Source: Aphis gossypii (Eukaryota > Arthropoda > Insecta > Hemiptera > Aphididae). Taken from it: DNA of 64,000 nt. Position numbers and translations under genes: made by a program. The stretch covers positions 7,564,001-7,628,000 of the forward strand of contig NC_065532.1 of NCBI RefSeq assembly GCF_020184175.1, given 5' to 3'. Below, in pieces: positions 35,986 to 51,880 of this stretch (its first letter is position 1; each line of letters begins with the position of its first letter). Below the pieces are notes generated by a model that saw only the letters and a program-made list of their open reading frames with translations, ran no database searches and was not told where the DNA came from.

Positions 35986-38900
35986 TAAAAACTTTTTTTT
36001 CTTTTTTTTTTTTTATAATAAAATTTATAAAAATTCAACAAAAAAATCACAAAACCTGTTAAAATCACTGGAATTAAATACCATAAAAAAATAGTCATAA
36101 ACATTAAATAAAAAAATAATTCAAAAATGTCTCTAACCTAACCTTCCAAATAAGGTCAGTTTTGCAGCAGTACCATTTCGTCAAATTTATTTTTTAAGTA
36201 CCTATCTTATAAATTATGGATCACAAATTACTTATTAATAAATTATATTTATGTAATGTAATATATTTATGTACAATTGCGTATTCCATTTTTAGGTACC
36301 TTTAATAGTCAAAAAAAAAAAAATGAAAATTTCATAACAAAAAAAAATCCAAATAAAACTATTCAAACGATAAATATTATTTCACTTTTTAAATCACAAA
36401 ATTCATAACCATATTTTAAAACAAAAAATAATTTTAGAAAAATGCAGCGAAACGGGATACGACCCCTAATCTGAACCAAAAAACATACATATCAATTACC
36501 GATATCAAAATTGGTCACATCTTTTTAACACATTCTTACTTGATAAGCAGAGAAAACCAACATGTGTAAAATATACCATAAACCGTTTAAAACTATCTAT
36601 AAAAAAAGGTACATTGGTTGATGTATTGTTATTGAACTTAAATAAAACAAATTTGAAAATTTTTATGTCGACGTATAATAGAATAAAGTAAACCCCTAAA
36701 TACTTATAATAGATTTAAATGTGTCAATATTTAAGTTTATAGGTATAACTATTATATTTTAGATGATCTCAAACTACTATTATAACATATGAGGATTAAT
36801 ATTCTTGTAAATAATATTATATATATACATACATATTTAAGACAAAAATTTGTGTAATGATTCTTATTAAGAATTTCTTACCATGGACTTACAATAATTT
36901 TGCCGAGTTCTAATTCTCTGGAATATAATAGTTATATTATCAATGCTTGTGAGTTACAACTACAGATAGACAGCCTGAAACACGCCAAGTAGTTTTAATT
37001 TCTGTAAAAGGTTTGGCATTGCGTGCCGTTAATAAACAATTCGAATTACAGATGATAGTAACGATTTAAGTTTCACAAATAAAAAAGAAAACAATTTTTT
37101 CAAGAAAATAAAAAGTTTATTATATTTTCTTTTATCTATTATTATTATATAATGCTTTATTATGTTTTGAATATTGTGAGCAGGCTATCGTCTTGTTTAG
37201 ATAGACCATCCAAATAGTTTGGTGCTGGTCATATTATCATAAAGGTGTTTAACGCACGGACTAAGAAAATACCTAACAATTAATAATAATATAACCAAGT
37301 AACGATAAGCTGAACGGACGCAGGTCAAAATAATTATATTACTGTAGCGTGTAGGCTTAAAACTAAAATGTGGTAAACCAAATTATAAAGTTTTTCAGAA
37401 GAGAAAATTTTAATTTAAAATTGTTATAATATCCTCTTTTGTAATAATTATTATTATAACTTATTATTTTGAGTTCATCTATAGCAATATTTGACAAGAA
37501 TTAAAATATAATGTATACAAATTTAAATTAAGGACCAAACATTTTTATAGATAGAATGGCGTTTTAATTTTTATTTAAAATAGAATATATATAATATATT
37601 CATAGTTATATGACTATAATATGTTTATAAAATACCTATAACTACTTAAGGAAAAGCAGTTAAAGAATTTTGCTGTAAATTAATTTAGAATTAAAATACG
37701 TTTGCGCTTGTCTCTCTCATAGGCTTTAATATTTATGTAAATTATTATAAAATATATATTTTTAAAAACAAATTTTTACCGAGTTAGAAAAAATCTTACG
37801 GTTTTATGTGTAGTTATATGTTTTATGTTTATATCTCATAGATATAAATATATATCATTCTCATACCTTTAGGTTAATTAAACTTTTTAAAATAAAATTA
37901 CAAAGCATTACATTCAAGAGCTAATGGTGAATAAAAATACGCTTATTACCTATATTGAAACATTTGAAACTTAATGATTTATTTAAACACGGTAAAAATT
38001 GCATTTGATTTTTTCTTTAGCTTTCAAAAAAAAAAAAAATAATAATAATCATTTAAACTAGTTTAATCAGATAATTGATTGATTGATCGATTGTATTTTA
38101 AGTAAACTCTGATTGTTAAGTGAAGAGTGATTAGGTTCCTTTTATATTTTAAAAACTTTAGAATTTAACTTTTTTTAAAGTCACATTCTGACACTTTTAA
38201 ATTATTGTTTCCAGTGTTATACATACATTTTCTCTTTTTCTAATGAAATTTAAATGTGAAAACTATTAACAACATTATTCATATCATTTTTTTTTATAAG
38301 ATAAAACTTTCTATATCTATTGAAATAATTTTAAATGGATTAATGAGACCATCGAACATATCTAGATCTATATATTATCTTATACAAATATACTCATAAA
38401 TTGTTCATAATATTATATAATATCATAAATAACATTCGTTGAATTGCCATTAAATTAGAATACCGTTGTAATTTAATTAGGTACTTGGAATACATTTTTT
38501 TACAGATGTCTATAATTTAATCAGAATAATTTTATTATAAAATACAAATATAAAGTTCAATATTCTATTAAAGAGTGATTTTTTCAACTTTTATTAAACT
38601 TTTTAGTAGTATTGCATATGAATAATTTAAACTTTCAAGAAATCGATTAATATAACTTCTGCATTGTGTAATAATTATTACTTTTGTATTGTATAATAAT
38701 AATATGTATATCGGAGATAATTCGTGTGAGTGGTTTTATTGATATTGGTAGGTGATTCGAGTAAACTTTATTTTAAAAATAATATAACTGAATGCGGTCA
38801 GAGGGGTCGGCAACAGGAAATCCGTTCTAGATAAGACGATCGAAATGGCAAGGCAGCGACAATGGTACATTAACAGTGATTATAGTTTATAGTTCATTTT

Positions 38901-39439
38901 GATTATAATTCGCAGAGTATATAGTTTTAACTACTCTGCGATTCTGTTTTGTCTGTACGCTACGCCAGTGGATTAGCTTCAAAATTTAAGGCAGGAGTGC
39001 AATTTTTACATAGCACCCTAATCTAAGCAAAAATCTCAGAGATCTTCGAGATTTTCGTCTATATGAATAAATTATTTTATACAGTTTTTTTTTTAATATT
39101 ATTACACATTTTATATACACGCATATAGTTTCGTAGAGACTAGCTTACTAGTAGGCAGCATAATATGAAAGTAGCTTCATAAAATAGTGTTTTGAGTGAA
39201 ACCATTACTCATGGTTTGATAACATATAATAATATCTACCTTCGGTATTTGCGAGATATACAAAAAACACTTTCAAGTATTAATTTACGTGCACATTAAA
39301 TTCGAGGTGTAGTTGATTGTAATTTACGCTCGTTGTTGTGGGTTTATGAAATCAAAATTAAATCCAACCGTGTTTTTAATCAATAAAACACTAATTCTTC
39401 AAACGTTATAATAGACTGTTGTTGTAATTAAAAGAAAAA
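35986..39439. other. Noncoding AT-rich region upstream of the CpG-rich exon
   Basis: No gene seen. A single hAT-like end, CAGAGGGGTCGGCAAC, lies at 38799-38814 with no partner, and a 10-bp-arm hairpin is at 38910-38941. Confidence 0.45.
38910..38941. repeat. Hairpin with 10-bp perfect arms
   Basis: TCGCAGAGTA and its complement TACTCTGCGA separated by 12 bp. Could be a relic of a small foldback element. Confidence 0.6.
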
Positions 39440-40128
39440 ACGATTCCCCCCCAGGGCCCGGGGTTCTACGTCAAACCCTCTGGCCCTTCTTGGTCACGCC
39501 ATCGCGCCAATAAGTGTTCGTGAAGTTGTATGCGTTTATACGACACCGTAACACTATACGCGGTTATTGCGGAGTACCATCGTAAGAATTACGACGTTTT
39601 ACATTATTATACTTAGTTGCTCATCGAGTACCTGCTACGAGCAGCGACGGCAAAATTCGGTCGGGTCGCGCGCGCGAATCGTTTCTGACCGGTAACGTTT
39701 GGGGCGTTTCGGTCAGCGGTCGCGGGCAATCGGAAAACGAGCGGCTGAATCCGTTTCGGTTACGTTATCACTTCAGTCATCCCACATGGTTGAAACCGTA
39801 CCGCGGCGGCGACAGGTCGTGTATACCGCTGTGTAGTGTCGCGCGCGGAGTGTCGACCGACCTACCGGTACTCGAACGACGTTTAGAATAACCGCTGTTT
39901 ACGGAAATTTTCGGAAAACGTATTTCGCTCAGTCACAAAAAAAAAAACAAAAAACAAAAAAGCGAAAAAAAAAACATAAATACAATATCGCGTGCGTTCG
40001 GTTTTATTGGCATAGGTCATATTATAATAGTTGATAATATCGTTCTAGACGGTTCGTTCCTTGCTCGATTGTCCATCCTCTTAATCTAAAGGTTACGACG
40101 TGCTGACGCCACCCAAAAGATTGTCCAG
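39440..40128 (+). promoter_or_regulatory. CpG-rich promoter and noncoding first exon ending in a splice donor
   Basis: Against the very AT-rich background this block is rich in CG dinucleotides (for example GGGTCGCGCGCGCGAATCG). It ends with TTGTCCAG|GTGAGT, a near-consensus donor after base 40128. Downstream DNA returns at once to AT-rich intron-like sequence. ATG codons inside it open only short frames, such as that at 39786 (about 16 codons), so the exon is most likely 5' UTR. Initiator-like TCAGTC occurs near 39773 and 39929; neither is decisive, and no TATA box stands out. The transcription start, gene identity and extent are unknown. Confidence 0.6.
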
Positions 40129-43100
40129 GTGAGTTAAAGTTCGTATAGAGCCATATAGAATTTTAAAGGTCACCCGTACGCCGTACGCATTATCAGGTAT
40201 TAAGCGATAACTTTTTTAGTCCAGAAATACGCGAGCATGATCATTATTACCGTAGATTGACCATACACTTATGTTTTATCCGTGTCATTATTCAGTCGAA
40301 TTTAGAACGTTAATGTGTCAATAAATTAACAAGCACAAAAACGTCGAGCTAAAATATAATATAATATAGGTACGTTAATTTAAGTACCTGATTGATATAA
40401 CTAAAATTACGTGTTGCATAATATATATATAAAAAAAATTAAACGATAAGAATGTGTTAAATGTTTTTGATCTTAATTGAAAATGTAATTTATACAATTG
40501 AAAAAACCCAACGCGTTTGAAATTAACACTTATGTAAGTATCTTTTCGTTTTTTTACAATCAGTTTGACTGATGTCAATTTCAATGTTAATATAATATAT
40601 TCAACTTAATTTCGATATTCTGAAAATTACAACTAAAATATGGTAAGTAAAAGATAATATCTCGACATGATTAATAGGTACCTATTTAATAGATTTTCAT
40701 GACTGTAAAATTAATTTATTATTTTATCTACGTTATCATAATTTCAACTTGTTTTTTATAAAAAAAATAGTATTTTTTAGTATATTGATAAAGTATCACA
40801 GTTTAGGAACACCGAAAATTGCAGTTTTTCAAGATTTACATATTTTTACGAAATAAAAATAAAATATGAGTTAGACGTATATTATGTCATATAATAATGT
40901 AATATAGATATATCTACCTACTTTATATCGAAATGTATGTGATACATAATATTAATGTTAAAAAATGTTTGTGTAAGTACAAGATATATAAAATATTAAC
41001 CTAGTCAATAGCTAATTTTTAATTTAGAATATTATTTAAAGTAATTATACTTAAGATTATATTATAATAATAATACTTTAAAGTCGAATTTCTACTTCTC
41101 ACTATAATTCATAAATCATAATAATATAGATCTAAAAACTAAAATCATATTGACTAATGGTTCAATGGAGTAACGCATTTTCTTTAGAGAATAATCATGT
41201 TATAATATTATGTACTTATAGAAATCAAAATGTAAATAAAAACTTATACCATAGCGAGAATTTGGTTGATGTATTTTGAAGTAGGAGAGAAATAACAAGT
41301 TTATATAGCTCAGGGCGTAATACATTTTAACGCCTATCTGAAAATATTTTTTAAATTACCAATAACTGAAACGATTTAAAATATCTTTATTGCATATTAC
41401 TTATTAGATATAAAATACGAATTTTTCTTTGGCTTAATTCAAAATATTATTTTATAATTTTTAAATAAAAATTTAAAATTAATTTATTGTTATATTAGAT
41501 ATAGTAATAATTATTGTTATGATTGAATTCTTTTATTTTTTTTTTTTGCCATATTCTGGCAGTAAGTAATTAATTAGTTTAAGATCGAGACGATGAACTT
41601 AGAAGTGATTTGAGCGTTATTGAAAAAAAAAAAAATCAATTTTTATCCCGATTAATATATGTCTATATTTTTAGATAAACAAACATAAAAATTATTGTTA
41701 ACATTATTTTTTTTTACTTTTAAATTCTGATAGGTTCTAATGTATTGTATGTTTTGATTATATTATTCGAAAAATAAATGATTACCGGTTCAATTAGCAA
41801 ATTAATATTGCTCGTTTTTTAATTTCATACGTGATTCGTGAATCATCTAAACCAAGGTGGATAATTATAATTTATAACCTCGTAGAATAAATATTGTAGT
41901 TATTTTTTTTGTTTATATTATTATTTTATAACACAACAAATATTAAATACACGATTGTCATTAGAATTTGAGTAGTATAAAAAAAAAAAAAAACAAAATC
42001 TAAAAAGTGTACACAACAAAATCATTAAACAATGAATTCAAAAAAAAATTCGTGTCACAATGTACATACTACATAATAACTTACAACACGAAAAAAATCA
42101 TTACTATTCAAAGTTTAAAATGCTATAAAAAATTGTACTAAATATTTTTGATTAATTATTAAATTACTAAAATAATAACAGTTGACTAAAGCCTAAAGCC
42201 ATGCTCTGACTCAATAGTTATTAATTTTATTAGAGTAATAACATTTTCCAAAATATTGATTATTTTTATGTCATAATTTATAAAGCTTGAAAAAGGTAGC
42301 ATATTCAAACTCAAAAACAATGGAGATCATAACTGTATAATTTTTCTATAATATGATTAATTATTTATAATTTTCCTCGTATTTGTTGTTCATCTTCAAA
42401 ATTGGCACGGCAATACCGTTGAAAACTGCTAATAACTAAGTCATAATAAATTTTCAACCACATAAACCACGTAGAAAATATACATCCATAATTTATTAAA
42501 AATATGAAAAAAAAAATTATATTTTATTTAAAAAAAAAATAATTTCTTAATAAATAATATTATATTATTAAATAGTAAACTTAAAAAAAAAAAATGTCTT
42601 ACTAGATATTCCAAAAACAGTCGGTAGAGGGGGATGTTCAGGGAGAAAATGTTTTGTCATTTTGTCATGATATATTTGTAACTAATAATAATTGAAAAAT
42701 ATATACTACGTATTTAACACGAAATTAACAAACAAATGCATTATAATTTTCATTTTTGTACATCAGATAATATAATTTAGTAAATTGCATAATGCAATAA
42801 TAATATGATACATAATAAAATTTAGTTTTGTGTTAGTAATGTTTAAATGTTAGATGGACACACAACTATCAAATTCTGTTATATTATGACGACATAGTTG
42901 CAATTTTAATTTATATTACATTATTTATTTAATTATTGAAATGTTTATTGTAATGAAAAATCAACTCAAAATGAGTCTATCAGAGGTAATCGCTAGAGGC
43001 TATTTTAGTGTTGTTGCGTTCAGTAAAATCAAAAAATCGTTACGGAATGATGCTACAACACGATTAGTAGGAACAAGAGTCTTTAAAAAAGTCTTTAATA

Positions 43101-46100
43101 TTCGGTGTTACGTATTATTTCCGTGGATTATAATATGTAAATTTATTTTTATATAAAAACTTTCGAGTCGAAACAATAATAATGTTTCATGCGTGGGATT
43201 GTTATATTAACTCGTGATAAAACATCGAAAAGCATATTTAGTTTTAAGGACAGTGGTTAATACATTTTAAATCAAGTTTAAACGGTCTTATAAATATATC
43301 CACATGAATTCGTTCTTATATTACCCACATACCTGGAACGTATTCTCTCACAACGAACATTTAAACTGCTCTATAATACAAATAAGTTATTTACGTATAC
43401 TTAAGTAGGGATGGAAATGCGTGAATCTTGCATGTCGTAAAATGATAATATTATGATCAATCATCTAAGGCAGAAACAATTTTATCATGCGTTACGTTTG
43501 TGAACAATATTACATGTTACCATTTTATTTTCCCAAAATATTATAATATGTTATAACATAGAGAATTGACGATGGTTCTAACATTTGTCAATAACTATTC
43601 TGCTAATATAAAATTAGCAAATATACGTTGTCTAAACTCTAAAGTAGTTGCGCTTTAAGTCAATACACGAGTAATAGTATAATAATTTCAAAATATAATG
43701 CGAATAATAATAATAATAATAATACTATTTAACATTTATATTATTTAGCATCCATTATTAAATTTATCGTTACGATTTATTATGAGAAAAAATATAATGT
43801 ATTATTTTACTAAATAACTATGTGCAGATATTTAACATTCAACCCTACAGAAAGCACAACTCTATGTTTCTATTTTATATAGAGACCAAAAAGAATGAAA
43901 CACTTCGATAAATTTTATACACTTTTAATTATATTTTATAAAATACCTATAAGTTTAATTTAATATTAAGTTTGATGTATTAAAAAAAAAAAAATGTATT
44001 TATAAGTAGTCATCTTTTACTGAAAAATGACTTACTTTTGTAGCCAATAATTGTCTAATAAATTATTATACCAGTCTCTCTGTGGTTTATTTTAGTGTAT
44101 GATCATTTTTACAGTTGTTTGTATTATAATACCTAAATTTATAAATCTTCATAGGATAGAAATAAATATTTTAGGGTCTTCCACTAATTGACTTTCTCTG
44201 ATAAAATTATACTTAAAAATGCGTTACAGTAATCATTGATGTAATAATATGTAATTAAATTTATATATTTAAATTTAAAGACTAGGGATAATATTTATCC
44301 TTCAAAATTACCAGCTGTACACGAGAATGTTCCCTGTTTTTGTGGTTAGTAGTAATTGTAATATGATTTATTAGTAATTAATATTTGACCCACTATCGAG
44401 CTCGTATTATTTGAACCTTTTAAAAAAACGAGTACCTAATTTAATTTTTGAAGTGTTACGTTTTTTTTTTCATTTAAATCAATGATGGTAAGTAAAATCC
44501 AGAAAATATTTTCCTAAATTCTTATAGAGATAGGTTAGATTAAAAATAATAACATTTTGGTTTGATAAATCACATAAATAACTTTATAAGCATGATTTAA
44601 TAAAACATTTTTCTCTTTTATATAGTACTTAAATTTCTATGACTAAAATTTAATATTAATTGGTAAACTTGTTAATTTATTATTTTTAATTTAATAATTA
44701 AATGGTAGGTACCTACTTAAATGTTATAATTAATGATAATTGTAAAGAAACAGATTTAAGTGGTTATAAACTTAAAAACTTAAATAATAATTAAACAAAT
44801 ACAAGTAAATTTGCTCCTTTATTTTGTTAGAAAACATCTCGAAAATAATCAAAATTTTGAAACATTATTTTGCTGATATTGATAAATTTTTAAAATGTCT
44901 TACCTACGTATAAGATAATTGAAGTAGGTACTATAAAAAAAGGAAGCAGCCAAGAGAAAAACTGGTTATCTAGCAGATAAAAATAATTTGAAAAAAACAT
45001 ACGTACATACCACGTAGATGGTCAGCGATTGTGGGAGCGAATTGAACTTAAGCCCATGTGCGTCAGCTTGAGGTTAATCAACTTAACAGAAAGCCGATAT
45101 CAAAATTGTCGATTTACTAACTAATCGCGAGAAAAAACTTTAATTTCATCATTCAATTGAAGGCCACCCCGCAATGCTTCATGCATTATTGCGTCGTTCA
45201 AAATTAAATTAGATGTGCATGGATGGAAATTTTAACGATTGGTTGTTTATTTATAACCTGAAGTTGCTGAAATGTATTTAAAAAAAATACACGCGTAGGT
45301 ATACCTATTACCTACATTATTATAGTCGCCACATCAGAATTTTGTATGAGTAAGCTAGTCTGCTCTTTGGGCTCATTTAAATATTTAATCTGTATTACAC
45401 AGTACATTCAAACCACTTTGAAAAATGTTTTGAAAACGTTTAATTTGCCGTGTAACTGATACTATATATTACACGGAATTACATTTAACTGTATGCGGGT
45501 ATATAAACAACTTGGTTTCCACTGAAAACAAATATTTTCGTGTACTCACAAAAGCATCAGAAATTGTGTGACTTTAGTACAAGCCCCGCAACCTCGTCTG
45601 TACAGCTGGACTGATTTAAGTACTAATCGTCGGATAATCCAAAACCCCTTACCCGTAATGCTTATACAGAGTGTTGGTCGGATGAACCCGTGAAGAAACG
45701 TGACAGTCACATGCGATCGTGTTAAACCGAAATCTATTTAATATTTCGCAACATTCGCGGAAAGTGTATACATATAATAGTAAGTGTTCACTGTCGGGTT
45801 ATGTCGTGATTAATCGTCTTTTCGATGTTCTCGAGGAGTCCGGAAGTTTCATTCGAGCAACTTCTCCATACGTGTACTGTGTAGATTATGTAATAACGGT
45901 GGCTCTCGAGAAATACTTGAATGTAATTTTAATATAAATTTCAAAATGGTTTTGATTACTATCTTCAATGTAATAATTACAATTGTCTTCTAAACGTCTG
46001 ATGTCCCCTTGATTCATTTAAAGACTGTATACAATACATTTTAAAATGCATCATTACCATTGTATTAATTAATACATATATATATATATATATACATAAT

Positions 46101-49100
46101 ATTTTATTTCATATTCAATTATCCTGTAAAATTAAAAAAGTTTTAAAATTAATAAAAAAAACTTTTTAAAATAATAGTATATAAGTAAATATACATAAAT
46201 AAAGCTTTTATAGTAATTGCAATTCAATTAAAATGTAAATTAAATTCACCTGTTATGTATATTTTTTATAAATCATACATTTAAAATTATCAACATATAA
46301 GTACTAACGCATTTTATTTTATGCTTTTAAAAACTATATAAGTTTAATAAACACTGTTTATATTATATTTATACTGAAATCTAAGTATTAATACATTTTT
46401 ATTTGTATTCAGTATTCTTGACTTTCATAAAAAATATGTTGTAAATAATATAAGATAATGTAAAAGTCCTTACTTACAGTTTATTAAAAACTTTATAGAA
46501 TATGATAAGGCATATATTTATATCACTGTATCAATAGAAACAATAATAAGTTATTTAAAAGTGAAAAGTAAAATATACTATAATTAAAGTAGTTTATTTA
46601 AAGCAATAATAAAACATTACACGTTTGAGAACTAAGTTCGATTTTTGTTAGAGTTTTTGTAAAATTCATATTTGTGATAAAATCTGTAGGTATATATTAC
46701 ATTAATTAAATGAAACTAAAAAAAAAACAACAAAAAATAAAAAAATCAACTTCTAATATTAAATATGTTTGAAACTGTATGAGTGTTATCGTATCAAAAT
46801 TACATCATCATGAAACTAATAGCACTCTCGTCTCATCGCTCAAAACTAAAAGGTTGTTAAATTTAGAAATCTATTTAAATCAGATTGGCATTTAAAGGAA
46901 TCATGTTTTACCATACGTACTTACCTATTAACTTCTATTCATTTGAAGAGTATCGTTTATAAAAATAAAAATAAAAAACAAAAGTATTCATCAAAAATTC
47001 TTATAAAGTATCATATGTGTAGTATTATTAATATAAGACATCGCGTCGTATACTTAGTATTCTGTGCCTAAGATGCTGCACTACCATCAGATCAGATACT
47101 ATATTTATTACATATGTTTAAAATGTTAATTATACTGAACTTTTCTCTAAATTAGTCAATGTTTTTAAATGTTCCAAAACCATACAGTAAATTTGATAGT
47201 ATTTATATAGTTACACATTTTTTAAATTATTAATCTACACATAAAATTAAGGACAGTGAGCTTTTGTATATAGAATGATCATTCGTAAAAAAATGACTAT
47301 CATTATACTTAACAATTTAAGAATAGATCACAAGAGGAAATGAATATATACACTTAAAATGATATATACCATTATTATACTTATATTAACAAATATCATT
47401 ATATAATTTTCTTAAGTTCCTTAATACGTAGTAATTTGTGGTAATAAAATGTACTGTTCAATAGATTCTGTTCAGAGATAAATTATCAAAGAGAAATCAT
47501 TATATGGATAAAAATATGTATTAGATCATGACTATAATTTTATTTATTTTTTTTTTTTAAAAGAATAAAATATTAAAAACATAATTAGTATTAATCTCAT
47601 TCTTAAATTATAAGTTATGGTAGTTTATTTATACATTTTAATGAAATACGATAAATCGTACTGTGTGAGTCTGCGATGCGAGACTTGTTTACGTGAAACA
47701 ATAATAATAATAATAATAGTATTATGTATTTGATACTAGTCTATTATTCTTATGTAATAATAGTTCTCTAATAACTTACAGTCTTTTTGAGTTTCCATAA
47801 AGTCTCCGTTAAAACTGTTTATTTTTTATAAGTATCATTACTAAGTTTAACCTACATCGTTAAATGTTGCCTAAGCAACACTCTGACCCCAATGTTGTAA
47901 CTGCATTAAAACATTTAACTTTTGCGGGTATACTAATATGTACCAGGTACATTGTACCTATATAATTAGTTGTTTTTACTTACATTAAATTTAATGTAGG
48001 TATAATAATTGTAATTTATATAAATACTTCGTTGAAAACATTTTTACTATAATCATTTTATAGAGACGTATCGAAGTATAAATGTATGTGTTTCAGAAAT
48101 ACTATTGAAATATATGTTTTTTTTTTTATGGCAATAGCAGTCTATTAGTTAGGTACTAGACTTGCTTACTCGTTAAAGAATTTTTGAGGGTATAGCTGTG
48201 TTATACACATATTATTAGAAATTACTTTTAGAAATACTTGATATGAAATAAAATTATAAAAACATAAGTACTCAAACAAATAGCGAATTTGCAGCTGTAT
48301 AAAAAATATATTGAAAGGTAAAGAAAAAAAATTATACGTTAATGCAATTTTGTTTATAAAAACAAATATATGATGTTCTAATACTTAATAATATATATGA
48401 TGATTGTCTGAATAATGAAAATAGCAAAATGTATTTCTTTATTGAGTGTTTTTTTTCACTAATTACCATAAAATATATTCGTTACTACTTACTAGTGTTT
48501 TTACTTAAATCTTTCATAAAAACCCGTATAACCACTTACAATATATTTTCATAAATACTCTTTCACTTTACTAAAGTCATTATTAAGTACTAACAATAGT
48601 GTTATAAGTTTAAGCATTCGTTTTAATTTTGATTAATTTCGTGTTTTTATTTTTACTTTTATAGTTTTGTAAACATTTTATTTAAAATAAACTAGCTGTT
48701 TTTCATAAAAAAATAATATTCACAATTTGCATTATAATCGCATATAATATTTTTAAATATAACTACAGGAAATAATTGGAAGAAATTAAAAATCGCAATT
48801 ATCAGTTATTTACATGTACACCCATTAAAATGAAGTAAGATGCTAAAATATAATTATTTATTCAATTTAATAGCGATAAAAATATTATGCATAATTATAA
48901 ATCATCCTTAATGTTATCTGATTTATGATAAGTTAAGTTTAGCAGACAAAAATTAATGGCAATCCAAATAGACAATATTATCTAATAACTACAATACCTA
49001 GTACAAGCATCTGTAGTATAATAATAAATAATATAAGACACGTTAGTTAAAAGATAAAACTTGTTTTATATTAAATATTTTCGTGTATGCTGGTCATTGT

Positions 49101-51880
49101 TTGTGTTTTTTTTTTTTTTTGTTTATCGAACAATAAAATAGGACATGAAAAGTATTTAAATGTACCTACAATAGAAGTTGCAAATCACATTATATTAAAA
49201 GTACTTTAAAATTTTAATACTAAAATTCTGGTTGAACTTGAAAGTACAACAGTTATTATAAAATTTACATATGATAATATTATGACAATGAATATAGTAT
49301 TATTTTTACAGTTATGTAAAAATAAATTGGTTTATTCAATTCAATTTTAAATAATAGCAGTAATGCCGTAAATGTACATATTGGGATAAAAACGTATGTC
49401 TTGGTTGTGATTCCGAGTCAACTGAAAGTTGTTTAAGTTTAAGTTTGTTGCAATATACATTAATATTTTTAAACATAAATAGATACCTATTTGAAAATTG
49501 AATGCTACAAGCGTTGAATTTTAAGCCAAAAGTTGATGAACAACTCGGGGTTTTGGGTACTTTTACAAAGTTTATAATTATATTATTAAAAATTAAAATA
49601 TAATATATATATAAGAAAAGTATGTACGACAGTGAGAGATCACGACACAATCACGCCAATTATTTGATGTGAAATAACCGGCGGTGCGCAAATGATCCAA
49701 AAATCTAATTAACAACAATACCCAAATGGTGTAGTCTGTTTGTTGTGTACCCGAACACAATATATTTTATAAGATGTTAAATCTTATGAATTGTCTGAGT
49801 AAAACCATTAGCGTGGACAATTACATACATTTCGTTTGATGCTAATTACCTACGCATATTATAAACCATGACACACGAAATAGGTAATGACTCGATGCTC
49901 ATTATTAGGACGATCAATATTATAATTTGTTTCATGTTATAAGTTTTACAAAAAAAACGAAATTTTTCTGTGAGGTATTTGATCCGTTACAAGGTCAACC
50001 AGGATATGGGATCGGTATTGTAATAGGTTTATTGTAGGCAATTTATATGTATGTATATATTTGTATGTATATATATATAAGTATATATACATATTTATAC
50101 CTATACATAAACTATTATTCTATTATTCAAACTATACGTCATGGCCATCACCGCTAATAAAATATAATAATATACAGTAAGTTGAAGTGTTGACAGTTTT
50201 TATACTCTTTACGAAATCTGATGTATATTGTAATTTTGTATTTTTTAAAGCATCGGACGTTGAAAAACATTTCAATATTATGCTTATGAGATGTAGGTAG
50301 GTAGAATATTATACTCACACATATATATTATATATATATACATTACAGTCACTGAGTGTTTTTTTATTTATTTCGATGAGGAGATTTGAGTATTCAAAAC
50401 TATTATTTTCAAACAAAACAAAAAGTCACACAATCGAAATCTTTATAAAACGCCAGTTATAAGTTATGATTACTCACTACTTGTAGCGTAGTTGTAAAAC
50501 TTACTACACTACTTTTCAAAAACAATAATACAATGTATGAAATAAGCTTTTGTGTGCGCATTTGTGTGTGATATGTTTTCCGTGGTACTTTTATACAAAT
50601 TTATTTTGATATTAAGACTGAGAGAATAAGATGATAAATAATTTGAAAACGTCCTCGGTAAATAATAGTGTTTGATCATCCTTGAAATCTATAGTATATA
50701 TTATTTTTTGTCGTTATATAAGATCCAACAAGTTCGTGTCGGGAGGGAAGTATTGAGTTAATGTGAAACGTGCAAAACCATTAAAAACCACCAGTGTATT
50801 TATATCAATAAATCAAATGATATAATAATAATATGTTTGTTACTGTGTACCTATGTATAAAATAATAAAAGCCAACAATTAATGCTAAGCAATTATAACG
50901 AGGAGTGCGTTAGGTTATGTAATTCCCACGAGGTCGGACTTGGACGATTACACCGTCGCATGGGTTAAATAATAATATAAGAAACACATGTTTTAAAATA
51001 GTGATAACAGTAATAAATAATAACGTTACGCGTGCAGATAAACTATATGCATAAGCATTTTTATCAACGTATAATCTCAAAACATATTCTTTGAATACCA
51101 AAAAATATTCATTACCACATAACCGATAATGGTAATATTTTTATATTAATCATGTTCGAGGTAAAAACTTACCAAAGTCAAATGGTACGAACATAAATCT
51201 ACAATTTACTGCTATGAGGTTTCTAAATAAATTAAATCATTTAGTATGTTCCAATTATATAACTGACTATAAATAAATTTAAATACAGAATAGTAACATC
51301 GTTTTTTTGGGGGTTTATGGTAGTTTTCGTTATTGTCCCCAGTCATTTTTTGTATTCGAATCAAGAGAACACGAGTTGTTCTCTATTTCTAACCGTTTAT
51401 TATTTTTTAAATATTTAGTATTTTTTTTTTTAAGTTTTGTATAATATATATATATATTATATAATGGCGAGAGATTGTAAATTTAAATACTTAAAATTTT
51501 AAACTTGTAAAATATTATACATTTGTAAAGTGTACATCTTTTTCATAATATGTACTTACACCCATTTATATACGATATATTTGCTATATTTTATATTGTC
51601 TAATAACAAGTATTAATTCATAATGATGATAAATAAAATAATTATATTTTATTCTAGAGCTGCTTGAAAAATATATTTTAACAGGTTTTAATAAACTTGT
51701 AAACTTACTGACTACTGGGTTAACTACTTGAGCGCCTACCGTAAGTACTTAATTAACGAAAAAGAGAAATTCGCATTGTCTGTTTGATTTCAAATCGTCA
51801 AATGTTTTGAAAATGTCGATGTTATATGTAAATCGTGTTGTACCTGCTCATGAATTCCCAAGTCGCGCATATATATAGCA
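40129..51880 (+). other. Probable long first intron
   Basis: Starts with the GTGAGT donor at 40129. About 12 kb with no coding frame above background, AT microsatellites at 46074-46095 and 50040-50095, and (AAT)n at 43705-43726 and 47699-47717. A TATATAAA at 45500-45507 followed by 0.3 kb of less AT-rich DNA might be an internal promoter, but no coding exon follows. Confidence 0.45.

Noticed and set aside
38799..38814. hAT-like end CAGAGGGGTCGGCAAC
   Set aside because: No matching opposite end or 8-bp duplication found within several kb.
45500..45779. TATATAAA followed by less AT-rich DNA and a GTAAGT-type donor, as an alternative first exon
   Set aside because: The elements occur but no initiator at the right distance and no linked coding exon are visible; chance is likely in AT-rich DNA.
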